Shown: positions 1-9,443 of the stretch, in pieces
How positions within the stretch are numbered: the first letter of the stretch is position 1
How the letters are laid out: each line of letters begins with the position of its first letter
Assembly (NCBI RefSeq): GCF_050015995.1
Contig: NZ_JBNHEP010000047.1
Location: 96,088 to 160,087, forward strand
Source: Trichodesmium sp050015995
GTDB lineage: Bacteria > Cyanobacteriota > Cyanobacteriia > Cyanobacteriales > Microcoleaceae
Length of the DNA stretch: 64,000 bases
Direction: 5' to 3'
Position numbers and translations under genes: made by a program
The notes under the pieces: generated by a model
What the model saw: only the letters and a program-made list of their open reading frames with translations
Database searches by the model: none
What the model was told of the DNA's origin: nothing

Positions 1-619
1 CTTACTACTTTCCTCAACCCAACCTACAGCTATTGCAAAATTTTAGATGTGTCAGTTTAGTAAGTTGGCAAGTAAGACACAACCCAAAATACACATATTA
101 TTGTTGGATTTTTCTTGGGAGAAGCAAGCTTCCTTGAACCCTACCTACCCCCTAAAAAAGGTTGATATCCATTCTCAGAGTTGGTATTTAAATTGAATGT
201 CGGGAACCTAAGTTTTTTAGCTGAATTGAAACTAATGAGGAGTACCTAAATAGCTATTTTTTGATTAGACGACAAACTGTAAAATTATAGTTATTCATAA
301 ATTTTGGCTAATCAATTTATCAAAATGTTGCTTGAAGACCCGCGCTCTACATCCCCCCTTTGAAAGCTATCCCTTATAAGGAACTCCTAAAATCCTCTGA
401 TGATAGGGAGATGGGGGGAGTTTAGCCTCTAATTAAATACGTTTACTCTCCTATCATATCCATTGAATCGTAATAAACATAACCTTTTTCTAATGTCTAA
501 GTTTTATCTTAAGAAAGATGTTTATAAAGCATAGCTAAAAAAGGGGTGCGTCCTATGGGAAAACCAATCAATATTGCGGTTTAACACATAATATCTTAAA
601 AATGTCAAAAATTAATTCG
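1..619. other. Intergenic, no gene recognised
   Basis: A+T-rich sequence without a convincing reading frame on either strand. The only notable part is a C-rich then G-rich stretch around 345-420 that could fold back on itself. I see no RNA gene. Confidence 0.5.
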
Positions 620-621
620 TA

Positions 622-727
622 GTGTCGTGTCAAGCTAAAAGTAGTGCAATAGATTTTTGACTAAAAGTGTTTAAAAATCATCATCGTACCATTTTTCTAA
701 AGTAACATTTAAGGCTTGACACGACAG
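622..727. repeat. MITE-like element, TA-flanked
   Basis: The ends are inverted repeats: TGTCGTGTCAAGC at the left and GCTTGACACGACA at the right, 13 matching bases. A TA dinucleotide flanks each side (620-621 and 728-729), as expected for IS630/Tc1-type target duplication. There is no coding capacity. It lies about 40 bp upstream of the DJ-1/PfpI gene and could influence its promoter. Confidence 0.7.
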
Positions 728-767
728 TAGATTATACACTATAAAGAAAATCAGGAGCAAGAAAAAT

Positions 768-1373
768 ATGGCAACAGCAACAAAAGGTAAAATTGGAGTT
801 TTAATTGAAGACCATTTCGATTCTACAGAATATCTGAAATTTAATGAATTTTTCCCTCAAAAAGGCTATGAAGTAGAATATATTACTCATCTGTGGGGGC
901 AAAAAGAATTACATTTTGGCTCTAACCCAGAAAATAATATTGTCGAACAACAAGTTACTGTTTCTACAGAAGTTAATGATATTAACCCCTCAGACTATAA
1001 AGGGATAATTTGTATTGGCGCTTACGCTATGGATAGATTGAGGTATCAGGTAAACCCCAAAAAAGGTGAACCAAACCAAGCTCCAGCAGTAGCATTTCTC
1101 CGCAAAGCTGTCAATACTGAAAATGTAAAATTAGGAGCAATTTGTCATAGTTTATGGCTATTTTGTGCCGACAATGAAATGATTAAAAATAAAAAAGTTA
1201 CCTGCGCTCATAACATTATTTGTGATGTCGAAAATGCTGGAGCAGATGTAATATTTGATGGAGATCAAACAGCAGATTTAGTAATTGATGGTAACTTAAT
1301 TACGGCAAAACATCCAGGGGTGACAGATGAATTTATGGAAAAATTTGTAGAAGCGATCGAAGCTAACAATTAA
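768..1373 (+). CDS. DJ-1/PfpI family protein (class I glutamine amidotransferase-like)
   Basis: This 201-residue protein has the DJ-1/PfpI flavodoxin-like fold. It opens with the strand KIGVLIEDHFD and carries the nucleophile-elbow motif GAICHSLWLF with the reactive Cys near residue 126. Members of the family act as cysteine-dependent chaperones, deglycases or proteases in the cytosol, and the exact activity cannot be read from sequence. An AGGAG ribosome site lies about 10 bases before the ATG, supporting this start. Length is normal for the family. The gene stands alone, with a MITE just upstream and another just downstream (1404-1539), so it is probably monocistronic. No signal peptide is seen. 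Confidence 0.88.
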   Translation: MATATKGKIGVLIEDHFDSTEYLKFNEFFPQKGYEVEYITHLWGQKELHFGSNPENNIVEQQVTVSTEVNDINPSDYKGIICIGAYAMDRLRYQVNPKKGEPNQAPAVAFLRKAVNTENVKLGAICHSLWLFCADNEMIKNKKVTCAHNIICDVENAGADVIFDGDQTADLVIDGNLITAKHPGVTDEFMEKFVEAIEANN

Positions 1374-1403
1374 TATTGCTTTTTGTAGTAGCGGTAGGTT
1401 TTA

Positions 1404-1539
1404 TATCAAATCCGGTAGCATTGGTGTAATTAGATAATAAGAGTGTGGGGAGTGTGGGGAAATGGGGAGAGCTAGAAAGATTTAGCAATAGCACTCGTGA
1501 AGTGAACATTTTTTTATACCGAATCAAGCGGATTTGATA
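1404..1539. repeat. TATCA-family MITE, TTA target duplication
   Basis: The element begins TATCAAATCCGG and ends CGGATTTGATA. TTA directly repeats outside both ends (1401-1403 and 1540-1542). It is about 136 bp with no ORF. The termini resemble TATCATGTCCGG of two other elements in the window (25457-25588 and 31847-31985), which also have 3-bp TTA or TAA flanks, so I place all three in one family. Confidence 0.75.
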
Positions 1540-1727
1540 TTACCTCAATATTTTAGAATTGAATTAGAGGATAAAAATTAAAATCTACCACACTCATATA
1601 CTTGAAGAAGGAAAAAGTGGATGGGGACTCAACACCCAACCAATTGTAAACACCGTTTAGACGGCGGGGTATTAAACCAAAAAAAAAAGATAAAAAAACT
1701 CGTAAACACAGTAAAATATAATTCAAA

Positions 1728-3548
1728 ATGAGTACCCAAATAGAATTTAGCTTTTCTGACTTAATCGCAGGATATATTACCAAATACGACTCAGAAACAG
1801 ATATTTTTGGGATCAAAACAACAGATGGCAGAGAATTTCAAGCCAGACTAAGTCCAATATCTTACGCCAAACTCGTACAAAACTTAGACGAAGCATACCC
1901 AGATGCTACAGGTTCGATGCGGTCAATGTTAGTACCTGGTCGGTATATATTTACATACGGAGTCTTTTACCCAGATAGCCCCATATTTGAAGCCAAACAA
2001 ATTATATTTGTCGGTCGCCAAGTAGACGACTACGTTTTTGAGAAACCAAACTGGTGGGTAGACCAGGTGCGTTCCCTTGCTAATTTTTATGTCAAGGCTC
2101 AGTTTGGCGATGAAGAAATTGATTATCGCAACTATCGCACAACCCTAAGTCTATCCGGTGCAAAATCTCAGGTAAACTTCTCTCAAGAAACTGATACTAT
2201 TTCCCGGATGGTTTACGGGATGGCGACTGCCTATATGATGACTGGGGAAGAAACTTTTCTAGAAGCAGCAGAAAAAGGCACCGAATATCTGCGAGACCAC
2301 ATGAGGTTTGTAGACTTAGACGAAGGTATTGTCTATTGGTATCACGGTATTGATGTACAAGGGGAAAGAGAGCAGAAAATTTTCGCTTCAGAATTTGGGG
2401 ATGACTACGATGCTATTCCTGCTTACGAACAAATTTACGCCCTTGCAGGTCCATTACAAACATATCGGCTTAATGGCGACCCTCGGATCATGGACGATAC
2501 CGAGAAAACTATCAAACTATTCAACGACTTCTACCTGGATAAGAGCGAACGTGGTGGTTATTACTCTCACCTAGATCCTATTACTTTAGATCCTCTGAGC
2601 CAGTCATTAGGTCGGAACAAAGGTACAAAAAACTGGAACTCAGTGGGCGACCATGCACCAGCATATTTAATTAATCTCTGGTTAGCAACAGAAAAACCAG
2701 AATATGCGGATATGCTCGAATATACCTTTGACACTATTGAAAAGCGGTTCCCAGATTATGAAAATTGTCCGTTTGTCAATGAAAAATTCTTTGAAGACTG
2801 GAGTCCAGACCATACTTGGGGATGGCAGCAAAACCGGGCAGTAGTTGGTCACAACATGAAAATTGCCTGGAATTTGATGCGGATGAATAGCCTCAAACCC
2901 AAGGATGCTTATGTTAATCTGGCAAAGAAAATTGCTGAGTTGATGCCAGCAGTGGGTAGCGACCAACAACGGGGTGGTTGGTATGATGTAGTAGAACGAG
3001 CATTAGGAGAAGGTGAAAAAACTCACCGTTTTGTTTGGCACGATCGCAAAGCTTGGTGGCAGCAAGAACAGTCTATTCTAGCTTATTATATCCTCGCAGG
3101 AGTTTTGGGAGAACCAGAATATCATCGGTTAGCGCGGGAAGCTGCTGCTTTTTACAACGCTTGGTTCTTAGATACAGAAGATGGTGGGGTTTATTTCAAC
3201 GTTCTTGCTAATGGTATTCCTTTCTTGGCAAGTGGTAACGAACGGGGTAAAGGTTCCCACTCCATGAGCGGTTATCACTCTACAGAGTTAGCTTTCCTCG
3301 CGGCTGTTTATACTAATCTATTGGTTAATAAGCAGCCAATGGATTTTTACTTTAAGCCTATTCCTGGTGGTTTCCCTGATAATATTCTGCGGGTGTCGCC
3401 AGACATTCTACCTCCAGGTAGTATTAAAATTGGCTGTGTAGAAATTGATGGCAAACCCTACAGTGATTTTGATGCTGATAAACTGAGTGTTAAATTGCCT
3501 GATACTAAAGAAAGGGTGAAAGTTAAGGTAAATATTGTACCTACCTGA
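1728..3548 (+). CDS. AGE family epimerase/isomerase (N-acylglucosamine 2-epimerase-like)
   Basis: The 606-residue protein has an (alpha/alpha)6-barrel of the N-acylglucosamine 2-epimerase/cellobiose 2-epimerase superfamily from about residue 130 to 540. Aromatic and His-rich motifs include GDHAPAYLINLWL, HTWGWQQNRAVVGHNMK and WHDRKAWWQQEQSILAYYIL, and the late His motif GKGSHSMSGYHSTELAF is typical of the active-site cavity. It is longer than the usual 400 residues because of a roughly 110-residue N-terminal extension and a C-terminal beta-rich tail. The likely role is epimerisation of a sugar or amino sugar in the cytosol; the substrate is unknown. The ATG at 1728 begins the conserved N-terminus, although no strong ribosome site is visible. 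A hairpin terminator follows the stop. Confidence 0.88.
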   Translation: MSTQIEFSFSDLIAGYITKYDSETDIFGIKTTDGREFQARLSPISYAKLVQNLDEAYPDATGSMRSMLVPGRYIFTYGVFYPDSPIFEAKQIIFVGRQVDDYVFEKPNWWVDQVRSLANFYVKAQFGDEEIDYRNYRTTLSLSGAKSQVNFSQETDTISRMVYGMATAYMMTGEETFLEAAEKGTEYLRDHMRFVDLDEGIVYWYHGIDVQGEREQKIFASEFGDDYDAIPAYEQIYALAGPLQTYRLNGDPRIMDDTEKTIKLFNDFYLDKSERGGYYSHLDPITLDPLSQSLGRNKGTKNWNSVGDHAPAYLINLWLATEKPEYADMLEYTFDTIEKRFPDYENCPFVNEKFFEDWSPDHTWGWQQNRAVVGHNMKIAWNLMRMNSLKPKDAYVNLAKKIAELMPAVGSDQQRGGWYDVVERALGEGEKTHRFVWHDRKAWWQQEQSILAYYILAGVLGEPEYHRLAREAAAFYNAWFLDTEDGGVYFNVLANGIPFLASGNERGKGSHSMSGYHSTELAFLAAVYTNLLVNKQPMDFYFKPIPGGFPDNILRVSPDILPPGSIKIGCVEIDGKPYSDFDADKLSVKLPDTKERVKVKVNIVPT

Positions 3549-3588
3549 GTTGCTTGAAAACCAAAATTTTAGAGTTAAAAGTTCAAAT

Positions 3589-3627
3589 AACCCCATAGAT
3601 ACATCTAGGGGGTTTAAATTATTTTTT
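3589..3627 (+). terminator. Rho-independent terminator after the AGE epimerase gene
   Basis: The hairpin has an outer stem AACCCC/GGGGTT and an inner stem AGAT/ATCT. A T-rich tract with seven consecutive T follows within 10 bases. It lies 40 bp after the epimerase stop codon. Confidence 0.7.
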
Positions 3628-4137
3628 TCTGGTGTTGCTGATTCTAGGTATGATTTGATAATTTTGGATTAGTTTGAAACTTAATTAATATTAACTGTTC
3701 CTTATTACCTATAAACTTACTTTCATACCTTACAGCGATTTTCAAATTGATGAACTACATCGTCACAACCAAAACCCAGTAGGGACGTTCCATGGAACGT
3801 CCCTACTATGGTCTACCGAAATGAAAACCGCTGTAATTCAGCAATGCCTTTTTTTTGTTAAATTTGTGGTATAAAATCTGTGGTAGTAGATTGAAGAAGG
3901 AGTCAGGAGACAAAAGACAAGTGTCAGAATCAATAGTGGGGACAATTAAGATCCATCACTAATAATTGCAGACCACCAAAGGCTCGGATTTGCTGCTGGT
4001 CTTAAACCCATTTCTTCATCCGCCAGTTGTACAGAATTCCATTTAGCAATTCAGACAGTACGCTACTGACGGTTCATCTACCTCTACCTGAAATCTTTGT
4101 TGATAACTGAGACCAAACACTTAAATATTGTTATAGA
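3628..4137. other. Intergenic, repeat-bearing
   Basis: No gene is recognised. It holds the 28-bp palindrome at 3779-3806 and an A/T-rich leader to the STAS gene. The STAS gene lacks an obvious ribosome site. Confidence 0.5.
3779..3806. repeat. 28-bp perfect palindrome
   Basis: The left arm GTAGGGACGTTCCA is followed immediately by its exact reverse complement. A second palindrome of the same length and arm design (GTAGGGGCGAATGG plus complement) lies at 63746-63773, suggesting a dispersed palindromic repeat family. Confidence 0.85.
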
Positions 4138-4491
4138 ATGATACAAATTGATATTAATACAGTAGAAGAAAATATTACAGTAGTAGAACTAACAGGGGAC
4201 ATTGACGCTAGTACAGCACCTAAAGTTTCAGAAGAAATTCTACCTCTAGCTACTCCTGGGTGCAAAATTCTGATAAATATGAGCAATGTACCATATATGT
4301 CTAGTGCAGGGTTGCGTACATTACTATCATTGTACCGACAAACAACAGCACAGGAAGGAAAAGTTGTATTAGTCGGGCTTTCAGAAGAGCTTCAAGATAC
4401 TATGTCTGTGACTGGGTTTCTAGACTTTTTTGCAACTGCTGAAAATGTTGAGTCAGGAATGGCAGCGCTAAAGTCAATAATTGATAATTGA
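4138..4491 (+). CDS. STAS-domain anti-sigma factor antagonist (RsbV/SpoIIAA-like)
   Basis: The single STAS domain covers the whole 117 residues. The motif VPYMSSAGLRTLLSLYRQ contains the Ser that is phosphorylated in this family by an RsbW-type kinase. Unphosphorylated antagonists bind the kinase and release its sigma factor or other partner. The encoded N-terminus IDINTVEENITVVELTGDID is the usual first strand pair. A second STAS gene (7086) and two RsbW-like ATPase genes (8056, 8892) lie within 5 kb on the same strand, so this is probably part of one partner-switching module. The gene is followed by an A/T-rich spacer containing the palindrome CTCCTTTAAAGGAG, which may act as a weak terminator. 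Confidence 0.9.
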   Translation: MIQIDINTVEENITVVELTGDIDASTAPKVSEEILPLATPGCKILINMSNVPYMSSAGLRTLLSLYRQTTAQEGKVVLVGLSEELQDTMSVTGFLDFFATAENVESGMAALKSIIDN

Positions 4492-4875
4492 TCATGGATA
4501 ATTACCTCTCCCTAAAAGGAAAAGAATTGAATAAAAAGAAAATTAATTCATTGTTTCTCCTTTAAAGGAGAGGCATTTTACCTTAATTATTCGGTAAAAT
4601 CTTGTTAAGCTGTTCAGCATTTAAAGTACATATCCAATTTTTGTGAAAGGGAGTAATAAATATAAATAGGACTTACGCACTGACAATAGATATAGGTCTT
4701 TGTGCGTTACGCTACTGCTAACACACCCTACCAATAGCTAGGATTTGAGATTGCTTCCATATGGGTCGCAATGACGAAAATACGCTGTAGGAGCGTAATT
4801 CCTGAATTATTAATAATTATTAATTATTAATTATTAATTACCTCTCCTATTTCCCCATCATATTAATCAAAAGTC
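4492..4875. other. Intergenic with repeat remnants
   Basis: It holds a partial copy of the AGGACTTACGC repeat near 4671-4710 and a tandem TTAATTA run at 4805-4840. No gene is seen. Confidence 0.5.
4805..4840. repeat. Short tandem repeat (TTAATTA heptamers)
   Basis: About five heptamer units of TAATTAT/TTAATTA run head to tail. This is a typical cyanobacterial STRR-like sequence. Confidence 0.7.
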
Positions 4876-6996
4876 ATGCAATTAGATCGTATTGATATTC
4901 ACCCTACCCATAGTTACGGTGACTTTAAACTGCGTAGTGGAAATCCTTTTCCATTCGGTGCAACTATGGTGCCGGGGGGAGTAAATTTTTCCATCTTCTC
5001 TTCTCATGCCACATCCTGTACATTGGTCTTGTTTCAAAAAGGTGCTCCAAAACCAATGGCAGAAATTCCCTTTCCTGAAGAATTTAGAATTGGGAACGTT
5101 TATTGCATGATTGTCTTCCACCTAGATATAGAAAATATAGAATATGGTTACCGCATGGATGGACCGAATAATTTCCATGACGGTCAATGGTTCGACAAAA
5201 GTAAAATTCTCATGGACCCCTACGCTAAGGTTATTGGGGGTCGGGATATTTGGGGAGTGTTTCCTAACTGGGATGATATTTATCAACACCGGGCTAGAAT
5301 TGCCTATGATGATTTTGACTGGGAAAATGACCGTCCTCTAGAAATACCGCCACAAGATCAGATTATTTATGAAATGCACGTTCGTAGCTTTACTGCTCAT
5401 CCTTCTTCTGGCGTCAAACATCCGGGAACATTTGCTGCTATCCGGGAAAAAATTCCTTACCTCAAAGAATTGGGTGTTAACGCGGTGGAGTTGATGCCGA
5501 TCTACGAATTTGATGAGTTTGAAAATTCCCGCCCCAGCCCAATAACAGGGGAAATGCTCTACAATTATTGGGGTTATAGCACGGTTGGATTTTTTGCTCC
5601 CAAGGCAGGATATGCAGCTACAGGTAAGTTAGGGATGCAGATGGATGAGTTAAAAGCTCTAGTTAAAGACCTGCATAAAAATGGGATTGAAGTAATTCTG
5701 GATGTTGTGTTCAATCACACAGCAGAAGGAAATGAAAACGGTCCGACAATTTCTTTCAGGGGTATTGACAATAAGGTATATTATATGCTAACTCCCGAGG
5801 GTTACTACTATAACTTTAGTGGTTGTGGCAATACTATTAATTGTAATAACCCCATTGTGAGAAATGTGGTGTTAGATTGTTTGCGCTATTGGGCAAGTGA
5901 ATATCATATTGATGGTTTCCGGTTTGATTTGGCTTCAATTCTCGGACGCGACCCCTGGGGGGCGCCATTGGCAAATCCTCCACTTTTAGAGACTCTGGCT
6001 TTTGACCCGATTTTAGCTAACTGTAAATTGATTGCAGAAGCTTGGGATGCAGGTGGTTTATACCAAGTTGGTTCTTTCCCTGCTTTTGGACGTTGGGCAG
6101 AATGGAATGGTAAGTATCGCGATGCAATTCGCAAATTTATTAAAGGTGATTGTACTGTAGGGGAAATGGCGCAACGATTACAAGGTTCCCCAGACCTATA
6201 TGCTTGGCAAGGTCGCGCTCCTGCAACATCTATTAATTTTATTACTGCCCATGACGGTTTCACTCTAGCCGATATGGTTTCCTACAATGAGAAACATAAC
6301 GAAGCTAATGGTGAAAATAATAATGATGGTGCGAATGATAACGAAAGTTGGAACTGTGGAGCGGAGGGTTGGACTGATGACCCAGGGATAAATGCTTTGC
6401 GTAGTCGTCAGATGCGAAATGCGATCGCAATTATGATGATTAGTCAAGGTGTTCCTATGTTGTTGATGGGAGATGAAATAGGGCGGAGTAAAAATGGTAA
6501 TAATAATACTTATTGCCACGACTCGGAACTAAATTGGCTAAACTGGGAATTATTGGAAACTAATTCTGAGTTATTTAGGTTTGTGAAGAATTGCATTGCA
6601 TTTCGGAAAGCTCATCCAGTATTGAGAAATCGCAACCATTTCCGAAATCAAGATTATGCAGGTAGTGGAAATTCTGATATTACTTGGCATGGTACTCAGG
6701 TCTGGAATGCTGACTGGTCAGCTCATTGTCGGACTTTGGCTTTTATGCTTTGTGGTAAACACGCTACAGAGGCAACAGAGCAAGATAATGATATTTATGT
6801 AGCAATGAATATGCACTGGGAAAGTGTCTGGTTTGAAATTCCCGGTTTATCAGAGGGGAAACATTGGCACGTTTTTGCTAATACTGCTTGTACCTCGCCA
6901 GAAGATGCTTGGGAGCCAGGGAACGAACCTGTTTTGGAAAATCAACAGGGATTATTACTTGGCGATCGCTCCGTAGTTATTTTGGTAAGTAAATAA
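4876..6996 (+). CDS. glgX: Glycogen debranching enzyme (GH13, isoamylase/GlgX type)
   Basis: The 706-residue enzyme hydrolyses alpha-1,6 branches of glycogen in the cytosol. An N-terminal CBM48-like domain (GATMVPGGVNFSIFSSHATS, about residues 28-125) precedes the GH13 catalytic barrel. Catalytic residues are visible: the nucleophile Asp in DGFRFDLASIL, the acid/base Glu in LIAEAWDAGG and the transition-state Asp in FITAHDGFTLADMV. The motif VILDVVFNHTAEG is conserved region I. Length matches GlgX/TreX proteins. The ATG opens the conserved N-terminus. The neighbours on both sides are STAS genes, so it sits inside a regulatory cluster; co-regulation is inference. It ends about 90 bp before the second STAS gene. 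Confidence 0.93.
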   Translation: MQLDRIDIHPTHSYGDFKLRSGNPFPFGATMVPGGVNFSIFSSHATSCTLVLFQKGAPKPMAEIPFPEEFRIGNVYCMIVFHLDIENIEYGYRMDGPNNFHDGQWFDKSKILMDPYAKVIGGRDIWGVFPNWDDIYQHRARIAYDDFDWENDRPLEIPPQDQIIYEMHVRSFTAHPSSGVKHPGTFAAIREKIPYLKELGVNAVELMPIYEFDEFENSRPSPITGEMLYNYWGYSTVGFFAPKAGYAATGKLGMQMDELKALVKDLHKNGIEVILDVVFNHTAEGNENGPTISFRGIDNKVYYMLTPEGYYYNFSGCGNTINCNNPIVRNVVLDCLRYWASEYHIDGFRFDLASILGRDPWGAPLANPPLLETLAFDPILANCKLIAEAWDAGGLYQVGSFPAFGRWAEWNGKYRDAIRKFIKGDCTVGEMAQRLQGSPDLYAWQGRAPATSINFITAHDGFTLADMVSYNEKHNEANGENNNDGANDNESWNCGAEGWTDDPGINALRSRQMRNAIAIMMISQGVPMLLMGDEIGRSKNGNNNTYCHDSELNWLNWELLETNSELFRFVKNCIAFRKAHPVLRNRNHFRNQDYAGSGNSDITWHGTQVWNADWSAHCRTLAFMLCGKHATEATEQDNDIYVAMNMHWESVWFEIPGLSEGKHWHVFANTACTSPEDAWEPGNEPVLENQQGLLLGDRSVVILVSK

Positions 6997-7085
6997 ACTC
7001 AGAAATGATATTATAAAGAGACCAAAAATTTCACCTATAGTGAAATTGCTACAAAATCAAAAAAATCAACAACAAAGGAAAAATT

Positions 7086-7424
7086 ATGGCTTTTACAGCA
7101 ACCCTAGAAACAATCAAAGATAATATTGCTAAAATAACATTATCTGGAGAACTAGATGGAGCTACAGCTCCTGACTTTAAAACAAAAGTAGAAGAGGCAG
7201 CAGCTACAAGTCCGAAAAGACTTGTTTTGATGATGCAAGACCTAGAATTTATGGCAAGTGCGGGTCTACGGATATTGATTTTTGCTAAACAAAAAATGGG
7301 AACAGGTGTTGATATTTATATGGTAGGTCTTCAAGAAATGGTGCTGGATACTATCAAGAAAACTGGCTTCGATCAGAGTGTTTATTTGCTAGATGAGTAT
7401 GATGCAGCTAAGATAGAAGCTTAA
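7086..7424 (+). CDS. STAS-domain anti-sigma factor antagonist
   Basis: This 112-residue STAS protein has the phospho-acceptor region LEFMASAGLRILIFAKQ, with Ser in the expected position. It diverges strongly from the STAS protein at 4138, so the two probably have different kinase partners. A good ribosome site (AAAGGAAAAATT) precedes the ATG. It follows glgX by 89 bp and could be co-transcribed with it. The role inferred is to sequester an RsbW-like ATPase when dephosphorylated. Downstream lie a GTCAGGA tandem repeat and a 630-bp spacer before the first ATPase gene. Confidence 0.9.
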   Translation: MAFTATLETIKDNIAKITLSGELDGATAPDFKTKVEEAAATSPKRLVLMMQDLEFMASAGLRILIFAKQKMGTGVDIYMVGLQEMVLDTIKKTGFDQSVYLLDEYDAAKIEA

Positions 7425-7457
7425 TTAGGGTTTGCTCAATAAAGTCTTTTGGTAGAG

Positions 7458-8055
<598 letters not shown>

Positions 8056-8556
8056 ATGGAAGCATTAATATTACCAGGAAAACTAGATAATCTAGGACTA
8101 ATTCGTAAATATATTAAGTCAGCAGCAACAGAAGCAGGTTTAGAAAAGAAAGCATCATATAAATTGTGTTTAGCAGTAGATGAAATGGCAACAAATATTA
8201 TTACTCATGGTTATGATAAGAATGGATTAGAAGGAAATATTTCTGTGGAAGCTAAAATAGATGAAAAAAGTTTAACCGTTTATATTGAAGATACAGCAAC
8301 ACCTTTCGATCCTACTACAAAAGAACCAGTTACAAAAGAAGATTTAGAAAACAGAATAAAAGAAGGTATCCCTGGTGGATCGGGAGTTTACTTAGTCTGT
8401 CAAAGTGTTGATAAGTTTATTTACGAACATATAGGAAATCGCAATCGTAATATTTTAATTGTGGGTAGTCCTAAATATGTAACGATAGAAGGAAAATATC
8501 CAAAAATAGTGTGTTGCTCTGATGTCAATAACATCTCTCATTTTCCAACAAGCTAG
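8056..8556 (+). CDS. RsbW-like anti-sigma regulatory ATPase (HATPase_c), copy 1
   Basis: The 166-residue protein is a GHKL-type ATPase related to RsbW/SpoIIAB serine kinases. The N-box is CLAVDEMATNIITHG, with the conserved Glu and Asn, and the G2 box is PGGSGVYLV. The G1 box reads EDTATPFDP, where family members usually have Asp-x-Gly; copy 2 has EDTGIPFDP. Copy 1 may therefore bind ATP less well. An AGGAG site 8 bases before the ATG is strong. Its C-terminal tail of about 35 residues after NRNILIVG has no counterpart in copy 2. It forms a tandem pair with 8892-9377. The expected partners are the STAS proteins upstream. Confidence 0.88.
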   Translation: MEALILPGKLDNLGLIRKYIKSAATEAGLEKKASYKLCLAVDEMATNIITHGYDKNGLEGNISVEAKIDEKSLTVYIEDTATPFDPTTKEPVTKEDLENRIKEGIPGGSGVYLVCQSVDKFIYEHIGNRNRNILIVGSPKYVTIEGKYPKIVCCSDVNNISHFPTS

Positions 8557-8641
8557 AAAATCATATTGGAGCGATTTGATACTTAGCTCACGATTATAAT
8601 GCATCCTTACCTGTCTAGGACTACCTAATTATGAATAGGAC

Positions 8642-8800
8642 TACAACATAATAGAGATAATTGTACTGAATATGTTGGAATCAAAACTACTTAAAACCAG
8701 GTGACTTAATGCAAGTTATTTCGCCTAGTGGCTGTCTACGAGAGTTAGATGCTTTTAACAAAGGAGTAGAAATTTGGCGATCGCGTGACTATCAAGTGGA
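8642..8800 (+). pseudogene. 5' remnant of the LD-carboxypeptidase gene
   Basis: About 155 bases nearly match the start of the intact gene at 9412-9568, including the stretch encoding KPGDLMQVISPSGCLREL. Small indels near the start codon put it out of frame, and the match stops abruptly after GTGGAA near 8800. It is the leftover of a tandem duplication of the ATPase plus carboxypeptidase unit. Confidence 0.88.
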
Positions 8801-8891
8801 ATATTTACTATAATTTAATGATATGAGAATGTTAAAGGTGGGTATAAATTAACTAAAACTATTTCTAAAAAACTCAAAAAAAGGAGTATTT

Positions 8892-9377
8892 ATGGAACCT
8901 TTAGAAGTGCCTGGTAGCCTAGACTATTTACAAGAAATTCGTCAATATGTGGCTTCAGCAGCACAAGAAGCTGGTTTGGAAAGAAGAGAAGCATCATTGA
9001 AGAGAGCAGTGGATGAAATAGCAACAAATATTATTACTCATGGTTATAATGAAGTTGGATTAGAAGGAAATATATATCTGGAAGCTAAAATAGATTGCGA
9101 AAGTCTCGATATTGTTCTTGAAGATACTGGAATACCATTTGACCCCACAAAAAGAGAAACTGTGACAGGGGAAACTTTAAGAGAACTTTTAGAAAATTTA
9201 GACCCAGGTGGCTGGGGGCTTTACTTAGCGAAGGAAGCTGTTGACGACTGGAGGTATGAAAGAGTAGGCGACCGAAATCGTAATATTTTAATTGTGAATA
9301 GGACTAATGGACTGACACGCCTTAAATGTTGCTTTAGGAAAATTTGCCAAACCTTGCTAGGGCAACAATTACACTGA
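8892..9377 (+). CDS. RsbW-like anti-sigma regulatory ATPase (HATPase_c), copy 2
   Basis: This is a tandem paralogue of the preceding ATPase. The N-box RAVDEIATNIITHGY, the G1 box LEDTGIPFDP and the G2 box PGGWGLYLAKEAVDDW all look functional. The ribosome site GGAGTATTT is the same as for copy 1. The last 22 codons, after NRNILIVNRTN, lie inside a 107-bp MITE (9307-9413), so the element supplies the C-terminal tail and the stop codon. The predicted role is as a serine kinase or anti-sigma factor in partner switching with the STAS proteins. It is followed at once by the LD-carboxypeptidase gene. Confidence 0.88.
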   Translation: MEPLEVPGSLDYLQEIRQYVASAAQEAGLERREASLKRAVDEIATNIITHGYNEVGLEGNIYLEAKIDCESLDIVLEDTGIPFDPTKRETVTGETLRELLENLDPGGWGLYLAKEAVDDWRYERVGDRNRNILIVNRTNGLTRLKCCFRKICQTLLGQQLH

Positions 9378-9413
9378 AAAATCTAATGCACTATTTTAGC
9401 TGTGTCAGTCTAC
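9307..9413. repeat. IS630-type MITE with empty site known in the paralogous copy
   Basis: The ends ATGGACTGACAC and GTGTCAGTCTAC are inverted repeats flanked by TA (9305-9306, 9414-9415). The paralogous copy at 8633-8650 reads GAATAGGACTACAACATAAT without the element, which is an exact empty site with a single TA. The termini match those of the IS630-type element at 49605-51354. Confidence 0.88.
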
Positions 9414-9443
9414 TACAACATAATAGGGATAATCGTACTTAAT

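Noticed and set aside
1553..1816. Minus-strand 87-codon frame over the AGE gene start
   Set aside because: Lysine/phenylalanine-rich shadow of A-runs; no family pattern; overlaps a confident gene.
9402..9443. GTG start giving a longer LD-carboxypeptidase
   Set aside because: The extra residues are encoded by the end of a MITE, and the paralogous relic supports the ATG at the position of 9444.
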